Shown: piece after piece, positions 23,585 through 36,200 of the stretch | How the letters are laid out: each line of letters begins with the position of its first letter | How positions within the stretch are numbered: position 1 is the first letter of the stretch | Source: Montifringilla adamsi | Lineage: Eukaryota > Chordata > Aves > Passeriformes > Passeridae | Direction of reading: 5' to 3' | Assembly (NCBI GenBank): GCA_017590115.1 | Contig: JAGGNK010006471.1 | Coordinates: 693,137 to 757,136 of the forward strand | DNA length: 64,000 nt | The notes under the pieces: model-generated | Databases searched by the model: none | What the model was told of the DNA's origin: nothing | Seen by the model: only the letters and a program-made list of their open reading frames with translations | Translations under genes and position numbers: made by a program

Positions 23585-26500
23585 TTAAAAACAAGGCAGT
23601 AGACTGAAGGAAGCAGACATTATGCTTATGGCTGTGCCATAACCTAGGAATGAAAGACTGATTGCAACCTTTTGGTCCCAGAAAAAAGCTCCATTGAACA
23701 AACTAGGTTCGGATGACAATGACCATGCAAGAAAAGCATGTCTGAGATTTTACATGGAATATCTGGCAGGTATGAGGTGGCGTAACTACCTCTCCAGCCA
23801 AGAACTGGATTTTCATTAATCAGTGTAAAATATAGCATAACTAAACCAATCTGCTAAATCTAGGAAGGAGTCTGTAATTTGGAACTCTTTTTAATTTTTT
23901 TTTTAAATACACAACTGCATTTTCATGACATGCTGGAATTGCTGGATCACAGGCTTCAGCACAAGTGGTAAAATACAAAGTGTTCTGTGAACACACACAC
24001 AGACACAGACACACAGATGCACAGACACACAGACACACATGTCTATAAGAAAGAAGCTCTATAAGTAAGAAGTTCACCAATTTAAAAGGGATCTTTTAAC
24101 TTTTCCTTCTGACTTTAATATTTTACTGCCTGTTCTTTGGACACTGTTATGATAAATACCAGGAAAAAGAGAGTTATTGGATGAAGGATAATGGACTGAA
24201 GGTTAGTCTCTTCCAAATGAATGGGAGATGTGTGGGTGAATAGTCATGACCTTTTTCAGATATACCCTGCAGGCAGAAAGAGAAAAAGTAAATGATGATA
24301 CAATTTGTAAGAGACACCATAGTGCAATGCTTTGAAAATAATGAAAAAGGAGAATTTTGAGGCAAGAAGATTCTGACCATACCTTTTCACAGTGAGGAAT
24401 TTATAAGTAATTTTGGTTAAAGGGAAAGTTTGGTAGGTTTTTTTTTTTTTGTTTTAAGCCTAGGAAGCTAGCAAAAAATTTGCAATTAATTCCATACCCA
24501 TCACTTCCACAACTTCCCATTTTTGTAGTATTTGTCCTGAAATACTCTAAAGGAAATGCTATAACATATTATACTGCATTAAGGGGTCCCTGAGCTGTGA
24601 TAATTTAACTTTTTCCCTAGATATAGTTGGGTATATTAACTGATTCTTTTCTCCTTCATATGTTCCCCAAACACGAATATTTCTGTTCCTGTCTGACCCA
24701 AACTGTGTCCCTTTTATGATTACTTTCAAGAACACTGCTGGGTCCAGGTACTGGATGCAGAAATTTAAGGGATATTTGTTTTCCAATACAATCACAGCTA
24801 TTGTAATATAGTGTACCCAAATCATCACCACTTTCAGCATCATTGGCAGTGTGAACCTGAGTGGCTTTTTACCATTCATCTAGAATGAATTTTCCTTGAT
24901 TGAATTTATTTACCTACATTGTGGTGAAAAAATCATCAAAATCCAGACATTTGAAAATAAGCTGACAGAATTTATTTAAATCAAACTGCTATTTTCTATT
25001 CCTGCTTTTCCAGAATTGGTGAACTAGCAACAATTCATCCTCTGGTCTTGCATCCCAGAGAAATTAAATTCAACCTTAAACTCTGCTTTATGGCCAAACT
25101 TAAATTCGACTTAAATTAATGAAGTGTTGAGTAAGGTAATGTTGCAGGTTCTCACTAGATTGTGGAGAATAATTGAATGCATAGCCCATAATAGAAAAAT
25201 TGTAGTGTGCATTTTTAATTAAACAAATTCTCATGAATTTAAATTAAGCATACTGCATTTAGTTAATCGACTTGAATTGAAAGGCTCATCTCTTGAACTA
25301 TTGCTTGGAACAGCAATTAACACATTTGTGCAGTCACTGACGTGAGTAAATGCTACTTCAGAATTGAAGGTTTAAGAATTGCCCTTACACTTGTGTCTCT
25401 TAAACATTCCAAGCATGGCAGCATTGTAAGTATATAAAAATATATATGTGTGTGTGTCTGTGTGAGCTCTTGTATAAATCAGAATGGCATCCACAAAATC
25501 TGTCAATGTAATTAGGAGAGGTCTCATGTTGGTTTGAGCAAAGTACACACCTGCTTTGGGTGTAATTTTGGTTGGTAATTATCAACAACAAATTCTTTGA
25601 TCTGTATTTTAACTTTTCTTCCAAAGTTTGATAATGCCTAAGGCTTTCTCCTTTGTCTGTTCTGCATCTCACTCTCTCCAGGGAACACCTGCCAATTCTT
25701 TATCCCAAATGGCAGAACTAGTCACTCTTAGTCAGAATGAAATGTTTACCCACTGTTTTCCACACCAAAGTACCTGAGTTTGCAAGGAGTCTAGCCCATA
25801 CTGTACTTTTCCCCACCCCTGCCTAGGTTTCTGAATCTTTCTGTCTTCTTCAAGTAATTTATCATCATTTCCTTACAGGAAAATTAGGCATTGCTCCATG
25901 CTCCAGCAAACTTCAGTTAATGGTGTCTCTGTAACACTGAGGCCCCAGAGGGGCAATGTCATGCAACAAAACAATCCCTGTTCTTAAGACTGACCACCCA
26001 TTGGGGTCTTCAGGGAACTCAGGACTTCAAGAGATTTCCTGCTCCCTACATTCAGAGGCTGCTTTGAATACTCCAGCAATCAGGCAGCACAAGTACTTAT
26101 TTAGTTTATAGAAAAATACAAGGTCAAGGTCAATGTCAAGCCAAGCCCTAAACATTTAGTTATGTAATTTTTGCTTAATATGCAAGGTTTCTTCAACATA
26201 TAAAGCCATAAATAGGCCTTTTGATCTACTAATGCTTAGTATTTTGGTACAAATATTTGTATTATAGGAGCTGATACCAGCTACATCAGTGTCCTGGAAG
26301 TAACATGCACATGCTCTGAAAGGCTAAGTTAGAGAAACCAACAGGTTCTAGGTTTAGTTACATGATTCACTAATTCAGATAATTGTCCATTCCTGCTTTC
26401 TGGGTCTGACTCTATGAAAGAAACCCTAACTTCCTGTAAAACCCATGGGAACCCTGATGGGAGAATCATTGTTCTGTTTTACTCCAACATAAGAATTAGG

Positions 26501-29500
26501 AGATAATAAATTGATTTGAGATAAAGCATTTTATTCCATATAGTAAAAACTGACAAAATTTTTAAGCCAGTGATCAATGGACAACAATTGAATTACGATC
26601 CAGGAAGAGCACATGCAGGGTATGAGTATCCAGCAAGCAACACAATATGGCCACTCTATTCTGCTTCTTGTTTTGCAAGTCCAAAGGAGGACTTCACCTG
26701 AACTCTCCACTTAGTGGTACTATGGCTGCTGTTTTCCAAGTGCACTACCACAAAGGTGGGCACCATGAACTAATACGGACTGAGACAAAACAAAGACAGT
26801 CAGCACCACTGTCTTTTCCTTCCCTTCAACAGCAGCTCTCTGAGCCATTTACTGTTACTTGTGGAGCTCTACTCACTTCACTTTGGGATCTCAGGACAGA
26901 AATTTGCTCAATTTTTTTCCCTCTAAAGACTGTGAATCATACAGCTTTTTCTCCTGTAATACTCTTAAGTTATTTTTCTGTCTGATCTAAGGGAAAAACT
27001 CACTTCATTTCAGCCCATAACAAAGTTCCCTTGAATTTTAGTAGATACAGAATTTCACTTTAATTTGTATATGCTTATCCTTTGTAGGGTACTTAAATCC
27101 ACACATGCAGGTTGCCTCAATGCACTCAAGGAAACTAATCTAACTGTCCAGACCTTGCCATGATTTCCTTTCCTTTGCTATACTATTTAAGTGTTCTGCA
27201 TATTTCAGATCACATCTTGCTGACAAGTGTCCAGTGTCAGTCATCATTGCAGAGGAACTACAACAGGTTAAACCAAGAATTCACTGTGGAAATGTGAAGA
27301 ACTTCAGGCTGTTAAATGTGAACCTGTTTGTATGGCAGCTGATGTGTGGTTCTTCCATTCCAAGCTGTCCTTATTTGGAATTTTTCCAGAAAACTTGGTT
27401 TCTTCTGTTATTTACACATACCTCATTTTGTTTAGTAATAAAAAGAAATGAAAACAAAACTCATAAATTTGGAGGTTATGCATGAAAAACTAACCTACTG
27501 AATCCATCTCCCAGAAAACTAAGCTGAAAATACAACCCACAGTTTGTGTCTTCTTAAAACTTCAGCTAACAGACAGTCTTCTGCTCGAACTTCCATCTTG
27601 TTGCCACAAAAAAACATCACACATCATTTCTCATACCTAGTTTATAATCCACATTGCCTCCTTTATGGTTTTTTAAATATTTCCAAGTTTTTTTATGCAC
27701 TTTCTTCCTCAGATTCATATGTTGATGAATAGAACTTAAGAATAGGAATAGCACAAGTGACTGAAGAATTTGAAAGAAAGGAAAACTGTCAATATATGTT
27801 TTATCTTTCCACCCACATGTGAGTTTCTTTGTGATGCTTTTAGGACTTATCCATGTAAGTAATGGAGTGATGCAGATACCACTAATGGCTACTGCATATT
27901 CACAAAATCCACAAGCAAATATAATGGAATTTTGGGATTTGGATGGGTTTACAATGAATTGTGTGCATGATCTGGCTCCAGTTGCCAAGATTTCGTTTGT
28001 ACCCAGAATCTTGTGCACCTTCTAACCACCTTCCTTCTTCAGGTGCTCCAGGAAATTCCAAACCAATTCACCACAGGACCAGGCAGTTCTCAACCACCTC
28101 TAGCAGGCTTGAGTCTGATGGATTTCCAAACCAGAGGCTTGCAGTGTTGTGGGTTGTGCCCAGTGTTGGAATTGGATGGCTGAAGGACAGAGGTGAGAAG
28201 ACTGGGAACTGCAGCCCACAATTTCTCTGGTACCTATCAGAATTGGAAAGCACAACTTCAGAGTGATTTTCTGGTGACTTTTTTAGGTCTATTCATTGCA
28301 AGCCATAGAGTTTCTCAGCTGCTTTATAACAGTAAATTTTTGTGCTGCTGCTTTTACCTTTTCCTCAGCCATAATGGCCTGTTCTGCTCTGTCCACTTTG
28401 CAGGCCCATTTTAGGTTATTTGTATAACAGTAATACTTTGTAGGTCAGAACTCTATCAATTCTAGGGATTATAAATGAGAACAAAGATAGAAATAAAGAG
28501 AAAAGGAATCCAAGGGAATTGTCAAAGATGAGAGGCAGTAAAAGGAGCACACTTTTTCTCCATATCTATAATTGACTGCAGAACAAAGTCAGACTGGTTT
28601 TGGTAACCACAGGGTGTAACAACCAGGCTTGAGGTTAAACCTGTTTTCCTCAGGACAGCAGGACAATCTACCTGAGTGTCACATTTGTAATAATGAAGTT
28701 TTAGAGGAGTGATTAAAGACTAAAAGAGCATTGGAATGTTGGTATTGGATTCCCAGCCAGGCTGAAGGCCAGAACTGCATGTGCAAAAAGATTTCCACTA
28801 CATCACAAGAGAGCATTTTAGAAAGGGCAACATTCTCCCCTAATAGGCTGCTCACCTATTGGGTGTTTCTCAGCATCCTAATGCCCTTGCCACTTTGACA
28901 AAGACCTAATATAAAAAAAAAAAATACTTCTTGACTAATAATTTCAGTAAAGTGTTTTTATTTTTTCAAAGATATTTTAGTTCAATATTAGCACTTTGCT
29001 TGAATTGGTTCTTAACCTCTCTTGGTCTTGCTCTTGGTTGTCTGGGGTTCATGTTAGGCTTCTGCCTTCCTAAATTTGGAAGTGTAATTGCATTTCCAAA
29101 ACTCTTCCTGCCTCACAATGAGGCCAAACTGCCTCCTTCTGTTCTCCCACTCAGGCTCTTGCCCTCTGATTCCTCTTAACAGCTAAACCTTTGCTTTTAG
29201 TTTCCATTAGAGCTGCTGAGGGAAGCTGGCTAAGAAAAAGGAAACTGCAGGCACTAAAGCCAAACTAGCGAGTGCAGACTTGGAGCAGATCCTATCAACA
29301 TAGCTTGTTACAGGCAGCAAACAGGTATAACTTTTCACATGCAATCACATACACACAGCACAGCAAAGCAGGTTGCTTACCCATGCTGCAAAACCAGGTC
29401 ATTGGAAAGGAGATTAAGGCTAAAAGAGCTCAGAAAGATAGGTTTACACCTATCCACAGCCATTCTGAAGGAATGTTCCAGAAGGAATTTTAGGATGTAA

Positions 29501-30779
29501 GTTCTCAAAAGGGTTGCAGAGGATGGACTACAGATAGATTGCGGAAACTGGGCATATGTGGTTTTGAGGTAGCAGGGAATGGAGAAAGACAGAACAGCTC
29601 TAACTGGGAGTTTATATCTCCCTTCTCCACAGTTTTTCAGGAAATTATCTGCAGAGAGTTCAGGTGAATAGAAATTACAACTTAAATTAGGATCTAGGTG
29701 ATGAAAAATTTCAAGTTAAGCTGTATTCCAGGACTTATTGATTGCAATAAATTTTCTGCTATGAGAGTCAGAATATAGAAAGTTAACTTTATTCTTCTGA
29801 GAATAAAAACCGTTAGTTGCAACTATGACTTAGTGCAACCATTTTTCTGCCATGGATCCCTAAAAGAATATGTTCATTCCCTCCTCCGTGTTGTAGAACA
29901 TCATTGTCCACTTCAGCCTCTTGGGGGCTTCATGAGCACAAGCTTTATACCTTCCACAGTCAGGTCTTTGGTGTCTACCTTCATTCCACCGTGCCAAATC
30001 TCTACAAGTGGTGAATCCCTGACATTTCACGAGCTAGGACATATATTCTACAGGTTAGAAGATGCACCAAAGGCAAAGGGAGCCCCTTGCTCATATCTGG
30101 GCATGTGCCATGAGGGCCTGCTACCTGCACTGGACCCATATTTGTTATTCAGGAACCCCTTCCCCCCCGGACAATTAAATCATTCTCTCCAGATAAAGTT
30201 TAAACGTTCAAGCTCTGATGCATTTCAGTCAACAGCTGATGGGTGAAATCTGTGGAGGAGGTAGGCAGCTGAACAGACATGAGCAGTAGTAACTGTATTT
30301 TTAAGGCAAATGATCTGATCCTAATGCACTAAACATAGAATTATTATCACAGATAACCAGGGGTTTAAATATCAGGGACTGTTTATGTCCCATATTTCTC
30401 CCTTCCAGCTGCTGAAGCTGGCAGGCCTGCAAAGCATTCACAGGGATGTAGTAGCTGTTTAAGAAGGGGCAGAGACATGCTAGCCAACTGCTTGCACTCA
30501 ACAAATGGAAATCCTATATAGACCATAGAATAATGCAGTTTTATGGGTAGTTAAATAGTAGTGGGTTTCAAAAACAAGGTTAGTTGCTTATAACCTAGGC
30601 CTGACAGAAAAGGTTTAATCTTCTATTAGCCTGCATCACAAATGATTTCATACCATTTTAATCTCTCTTGCCATGGACATTAACTCTGAGGAAGATACTT
30701 TTACACGCTGCGGGGTAACAGGGAATCTGCTTTTTTCCACGTATTTCTCTAATTTTTTGGCTGTATATCCCTGCACAGC
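23585..30779. other. Gene-free stretch upstream of the NREP promoter
   Basis: It holds a CA repeat (23990-24039), a T-run near 24439-24450 and a TA/TG repeat near 25435-25465. ORFs such as 29833-30246 (137 codons) have no recognisable domain. I see no mobile element. Distal NREP 5' exons or enhancers could lie here but cannot be shown. Confidence 0.6.
23990..24039. repeat. (CA)n microsatellite, interrupted
   Basis: ACACAC interspersed with AGACACAG units. Confidence 0.9.
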
Positions 30780-31470
30780 ATTTGAGTGAGACCCCGTGGA
30801 GCAGCGCACCGCCCTGTGTCCCTCCATCGATCGATCCGCTGTCCCTTCCCCGCACCCTTCCCCTGCGCCTGCACAGCGGGAGCCTCTGCAGAGTATTGGT
30901 GTCGCGCTGTCGCACGCCGCTCGTCTGTCCCTGTCGCCTGTCCACCGTCCCTGCCCGCAGCGCTGGGGAGCGCTGCGCACGCTTCGGCACAAGGCGCGAC
31001 CCCGCTGCTGCAAACCCGGTGCGACCCCCCGGTGACAGCCCCGCCATCCCGCGCTGCCCCCGCGCCCGGCCGCGCCTCCCCTCCCCTCCCCTCCCGCCCG
31101 CAGCCCGCTCCGCTCCCGCTCCATCGCCCCGCTCCATCGCCCCGCTCTCCGCACCCGGGGCTGCCCCGGCGGGGCTCGGCCGGCGGCGGGGCGGGCGCTG
31201 CCTCGGGGCTCCCAGACAGCGGGGGGAACGCGGGGCTGCGGATTATTGCAGACTAAGCAGTCTGGCGCTGCAGCATCGTGCGGGGGGAGGCGGGCGGGCA
31301 GGGGGAGTGTGTGTATGTGTGTGTGTGTGAGTGTGTGTGTGTAAAGGGGGGATGGAGCTGGCAGCTGGCCAGCTACCATCAGAATTAGCTCATTGTTCAA
31401 TATAACCAGCGCTGGCAAGCAAAACCCAGCCCGAGAGAGGGAACGGGCGGGGGGGGGCGGGGGGGGGAGG
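30780..31470. promoter_or_regulatory. CpG island promoter of NREP
   Basis: This is the only CpG-dense, GC-rich block in the window. It contains CTCCC repeats (about 31076-31100), a 13-base tandem duplicate near 31118-31143, GC boxes such as GGGGCGGGCG around 31188-31197, an NRF1-like CTGCGCACGC near 30973, a GT repeat (31306-31342) and CAGCTG/SOX-like motifs (CATTGTTC) near 31392. The island sits just upstream of the probable first exon, and the next + strand exons belong to NREP. Long ORFs on both strands here are a by-product of few stop codons in GC-rich DNA. A divergent antisense transcript is possible but not shown. Confidence 0.8.
31306..31342. repeat. (GT)n microsatellite in the CpG island
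   Basis: GTGTGT with single A interruptions, within the promoter region. Confidence 0.9.
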
Positions 31471-31509
31471 NNNNNNNNNNNNNNNNNNNNNNNNNNNNNN
31501 NNNNNNNNN
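31471..31509. other. Assembly gap (39 N)
   Basis: A run of N sits between a G-run (GGGCGGGGGGG type, 31448-31470) and a T-tract (31510-31538). Such sequence often breaks assemblies, so the true length here is unknown. Confidence 0.99.
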
Positions 31510-31538
31510 TTTTTTTTTTTTTTTTTTTTTTTTTTTTT
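31510..31538. repeat. Poly-T tract (29 T) abutting the gap
   Basis: It is uninterrupted T directly after the N-run. It may be real or a read artefact at the gap edge. Confidence 0.9.
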
Positions 31539-31611
31539 CTCCGAGGCTGCACTTTGGAAGAGGTGCAGTCATTCTTACCCACACCCCCTACCCTCTCTCC
31601 ACTCCCCCAAC

Positions 31612-31617
31612 TATAAA
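31612..31617 (+). promoter_or_regulatory. TATA-like element before the NREP first exon
   Basis: CTATAAATT, in a pyrimidine-rich stretch, lies 100 bases 5' of the exon donor. A start site 25-30 bases downstream would give a first exon of about 75 bases. A CpG-island start site further upstream is the alternative. Confidence 0.3.
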
Positions 31618-31639
31618 TTCCCTTCTGTAGCATGCTGCC

Positions 31640-31714
31640 CTTTTGTAATCCACATTTGTGTTTCAGATCATGTAGAAAGGACAGAAAGTGAGCAGGGAGC
31701 GGGGGCTTTTGTCT
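31640..31714 (+). other. NREP: Probable non-coding first exon of NREP (5'UTR)
   Basis: A strong donor, TCT|GTAAGTAT, begins the intron at 31715. The 5' limit is uncertain. A TATA-like element at 31612-31617 would place a start site near 31640. Alternatively, the TTTCAG at 31661-31666 could act as an acceptor, giving a 48-base internal exon from 31667. The exon lies just 3' of the CpG island and upstream of the exon carrying the start codon, as expected for an NREP 5'UTR exon. It contains an ATG directly followed by TAG (31670-31675). It is a splice-site and position inference without transcript support. Confidence 0.45.
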
Positions 31715-33189
31715 GTAAGTATATACAATTCCAATCCACAGAATTTTATTTTTTTAGTTAATCCCCTTTCTCTCTCTCCCTCGCTCTCCCCCCTTTCTGC
31801 TTTCTTCTCTCTCTGTTTCTCTGTTTCTTTTAATTTCTTTTTGATTTCTTTCTGTCCTTAGCCGGACTTTGCTGCAGCTTGGCTTTCCCCTCTCGGTGCA
31901 CATTTCCAAGGAGGCTTTTTAAAGGAAAATGAGGAAACATGCAGTATATGTGTCTAACTCTTTGTCTTTGTGCTTTAAGGCTGGCTTTCTAGGCTGAGGA
32001 TTTTTCTGCACACATGCAAGGGGAGATGAGAAGTGATTTTCTAAATGCTTTCCTTTTTCTGGGTTTTGCACTCCGCAAGCACCAAAATACATTTTTGAAC
32101 CTAATGCACTTGGCTTTGTTAGCATGCGTGCAAGGCTCTAGGACAGGTTTATCATCTCCTTTCTTCTCCCTTGTAAAACGAATCTCCCTCTTCTCCGCCC
32201 TGACACTGGATTCCTCTCAGGCTGCTGGGGTTTATTTTTAGAAAGCAGTCATTCTTGCAACAGTCTTCTGCATTTTTGCATGTGCAGCAGTTAAATTTTG
32301 GGTGGTTCTTTTGAGAGGAAAAAAAAAGCAACAAAACAACAAAGCCAAAACAAGCCATGTTTTGCTGAACATGTAGTGACATGCTACTTTTTTCAAACAT
32401 TTCTGTGTGTATTTATGGATATGAGTTTGCAGTTTTAAATCCAATATGTATGTGTGTGTTTGTGTAAACATATGACTCATACCTAATTATATTTCATACA
32501 TACGTGCTATAGGTAAGAAACATGTAATCAATAGAAGAGAACTTTTAATTTTTGTTTCTATAAGAAAGATGATAAAGGAGATATGCTACAAATTCAGTCC
32601 ATTAAGATCGTGATAATTTAAGGTAAATGAGGTAGGACCTACTCTTTTTTTTTTTTTCTCCCTGTTTAAAATAGGTGGTGTGTGTGGAATAGAGAGAGGG
32701 AGAAAACTGGGGGTTATGTAATGCAGTGCCATTTCCAAAAATACCTACTCTCTGGGCTGTTGCATTGTGTTATACTTGTTCCTTGATTGCAAAAAACCCA
32801 CACTTAGTAGTATGCCTGGGAACAATGGACCACAAATTACAGTAAACACAGACTGACAGGTTTTTGTCCTCTTGACTGATTTTTTACCTGTGTTAACCAT
32901 TACATATGGTTAGAAATATACCCAGTGCTAAGAATAGCGTAGGGTTCTGCAAATCCAGGTACCAGGGATTCCTTTGTCCTATATTTAAGCCTACAGACCA
33001 CTGAAGTTCAGAGATGTATGATATATAAGCATATGTGTGGTTAGAATAATTTGCATGACTTTCATCTTAACCACTGAAGCTTATACTTGGTTCACCCACT
33101 GTTATGCTGGCAAAAAATACCTTTTAACTATTGCGACAGTTGGAATTACTTAATTTTTTTCATTTTTAATTTTTTAAAATTGTTTTCAG
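31715..33189 (+). other. NREP intron 1 (probable)
   Basis: The intron begins with GTAAGT and ends with TTTTCAG. Its first 150 bases are C/T-rich (about 31750-31860). It also holds a T-run at 32645-32658. I see no other gene in it. Confidence 0.5.
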
Positions 33190-33252
33190 ATTGTTCTCCT
33201 TGTGCTACTTGAGAGAAACTGCAATCCCAAGACTTAACAGAACCTAAAAATG
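33190..33252 (+). other. NREP: NREP exon: 60 bases of 5'UTR ending on the start codon ATG
   Basis: A T-rich tract and TTTTCAG (ending at 33189) make a strong acceptor, and ATG|GTAAGAA makes a strong donor. The exon is 63 bases. Its last three bases are the only ATG in it, so codon 1 sits alone before a phase-0 intron of about 13.2 kb. After splicing the start context is AAAATGG: A at -3 comes from this exon and G at +4 from the next one. The frame is confirmed because the next two exons continue it as an NREP-like protein. Confidence 0.85.
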
Positions 33253-36200
33253 GTAAGAATTAGTTGCTTTAGCAGACAATCAATAATTTGTTGTGTCAAT
33301 ACAAACCTTATTTCCCTCTTCCCAATACTCATTTATAAGTAGTACCTTTATATGACATCGTTTTTGAGGCTATGAGGACTTGCCATACAATAACTGATGT
33401 ACTCTGAAAAGCTCCTTATGTTGGATCTTTTATTTTCTTGCATTTTTTGAATAAAAATATCAAATCCGTCTCTGTGCAGTAAGGCTTATTTAATTGAAAC
33501 AAGAAATATTTAAGTTATTGTGAAAAATACACATCATAACACATGTAGCAATACATGCAGACAAAACATTATCCAGTAATGCCAACACTGACACCTTTCT
33601 CCCAGAAAGAAGAAATAGGTCATTGCACTTTGTAAGTGAAAAATATTTAATGTTCGTTTGTCAGGGAAGTACATATGATGCAACGCTAATTTTTTTATTA
33701 GGTTAACCTTCTGAAAACACTACCATTCTTTGTGACACAGATCTGTTCTAGAGAAAAATGTTTAGGACTCAAACCTGACTGAACTTACAGGCACTTGTTT
33801 GGAATGTATTTAATGAACAACAACCTCTTTCCTTCAGTGCTAATTGTGTTTCTGTTTTTATTGATTAAAGCCCATTTTTTATGTTCTGACTGACAAACTC
33901 CTGATTTTAAGGATATGCATGTAAAAATGGTATTCTCTGAGAAGGACTATCTCAGACTCAGGAGGATAAAGGTAACAGTATTTTTTTTAGAAAAAGTGCT
34001 CAAAGTAGGCAGATTTTGTTCAGACAGTTTTTCATCCTACAGCATTCTTAGTTGAGGATGCAACTATCTCAGAATCATATCTAAATACATGTACTGGCAA
34101 AAAAGTGATGTATTTTGGATGCTACAGGATCAATCATGATCAATGATGCTAATGTTAATTAGTACTGAGCAATGCTTTCAGTAGCATTGCATAGGGTGTA
34201 CATTAGCACAGAATATTTTCCCCAGTGTGAGGTTCTGAGCGACATACTCTTATGAAGATTGGACTAATTGCATTAATATTATCCCTGTCTTGTTTTTTGG
34301 GGTTGTTTTGATATGGGGGAGGAGTGGTGATCAAAGAATGATTAAAATAAGCAAATACATACTCTGTTATAAAGGCTTTGTTTTTCTTTTTTGGCTCCTT
34401 GTTTTATATCATTCCTATCTGCAGAAATAAACTTGCAAATTCTGGAGTTTTAGTCTATTCCGGAACCTACTTTCATCAAAGTGCTTTGCTCATCTGTGTA
34501 TAAGTGAATAGATGGGGGTGGGGAATTAAAAGGGAAATGATTCACTTAAACTGTGAATAGAAATCATGCTAAAATACATGTTGTTCACACAACTGTGGAA
34601 TATTGGATAAGGCAACTGTTTTCCTACCAACACCAAGGTGACAATCAGCCCACATTTTAGATGTTATGCAGACTGCTCTGTGCAATATATGCCTATCTGT
34701 GGAACAAAAGATTATTTTAAGTTTAGTTAGGCATAAAATAGCCACTGATTTCTACCAGCAGATGGTTCCATAAATCTAGCAAGGTTCCTGTAGTAGTCAA
34801 TGGAATCAGTCTTATAAAGCCAGTCTCTGGGCCAGAATTTAAAATACAACTTAAAACTATGCAAATGCAAAAAATAAAATGTTGCTACACACCTGTCTAG
34901 TCCCATTGTTTGCTTTGCAGTGTAACATAAATACAAACCTTGTTTAGCTGTTTTTAAAAGTTCTCCTTCTTTTTTGTGATAAAAATTAAAATGTACTATT
35001 AGGTTTTACCTCAGCTTGCAAGGATGTTGAAGATGTGATACTTGGCAGAATCTCTTCTCCTACCACCACCTTTTTTTCCCCCTTTTTTTTTTTCTTCTGG
35101 CACACTAACACTGAATGTAATTGTAAGTCAGACCAGTGACATACTTTCCTTGCAGTAGTGGACACACTTGTCTTTGGCATATTTCTTCTTGTATTAATTG
35201 CAAGCATCTCTCTAACCATTCTAATTTACAGGAAATACTCTTCTTTGCATATCAAGACTTTCTACACACTGAAATACATCACGATGAAAGTGCTTACTTT
35301 GTTTTAATATCAAGTATATGCAAAGGCTCTACCCTGCTCTCTCTGGTCAGTTAAAATTTAGCTATTGTGTTTCAGAAGACTGAGATAGATGTTAAAAAAT
35401 GGGGGAAAATGGCCTTCTTATTCCTTTGCTAGTCTGGAAGTTCATTAATTATGTAGCTAAGCTTACATCAGGATTTGAAATGACTAGAATAAACTTGTTC
35501 AGTGAGAACAAAAGAGTCCTTGGTTTAACTTCACTGTCTTACCCTCTTAATTTGTTAATTTTCTTTCTCATAAAATGTTTCTTAGACATTTTAAACAGTA
35601 AAAGCAAATTATTTAACACATTAGTTTTCAATGCTGCTTCTCCTTTCCCTGGAATTGGAATTCGAATTACCTGATTAATTAATCAATCTTTCTTGCACCT
35701 GTTTAATAATAATATCCTCAATTTTAAGAGGAACAGAAAAGCAGAGGAGTGCACTTTCTAGTATTCTTATAATTTTAACTCATGGACATTTTGAGCCATT
35801 TTACACAAGAATATTTGCCATTTGAAGATATGTCCTTACTTCTGCATAATGCATTTCCTTTAAATGTCTACCTGAAGGAGGAAAAAGCCTTTTATATTTA
35901 TAAATGCAATGTATAAAATCCTGAGATGATTTAAGTGGTTTTTTAATTCGAAATGGTAGAACTTCTATATACTATCTTCGTGGCAAGTGCTGAGTGTTAT
36001 GAAATGTAAACTAAAATTTTACTTAATATTAACTAAGCTTTTAGTTAACAAGGGGGAAAAAAACGGTTCTAACTAAAAAAAAAATTAAAAAAGGTATTTG
36101 TTTTAAATTTTTTTCTACCACTTCCAATCATTGAAAATGATCCAATCAATTAAATAAGGGAACATGTTAGAAAAGTGGGAGTAAGGAAGTCTTAATTCCA

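Noticed and set aside
23257..23602. Four overlapping ORFs of 95-137 codons on both strands
   Set aside because: They are created by the A/C-only tract, where stop codons cannot form on the minus strand. The products are F/V/G/C or K/N/P/T runs.
29833..30246. 137-codon ORF containing HELGH, reminiscent of a zinc-protease HExxH motif
   Set aside because: No surrounding metallopeptidase features, no signal or domain context, and five-residue motifs arise by chance.
30648..31418. 256-codon minus-strand ORF and overlapping plus-strand ORFs in the CpG island
   Set aside because: GC-rich sequence has few stop codons, and the frames are open on both strands with low-complexity R/G/P/A-rich products and no domain.
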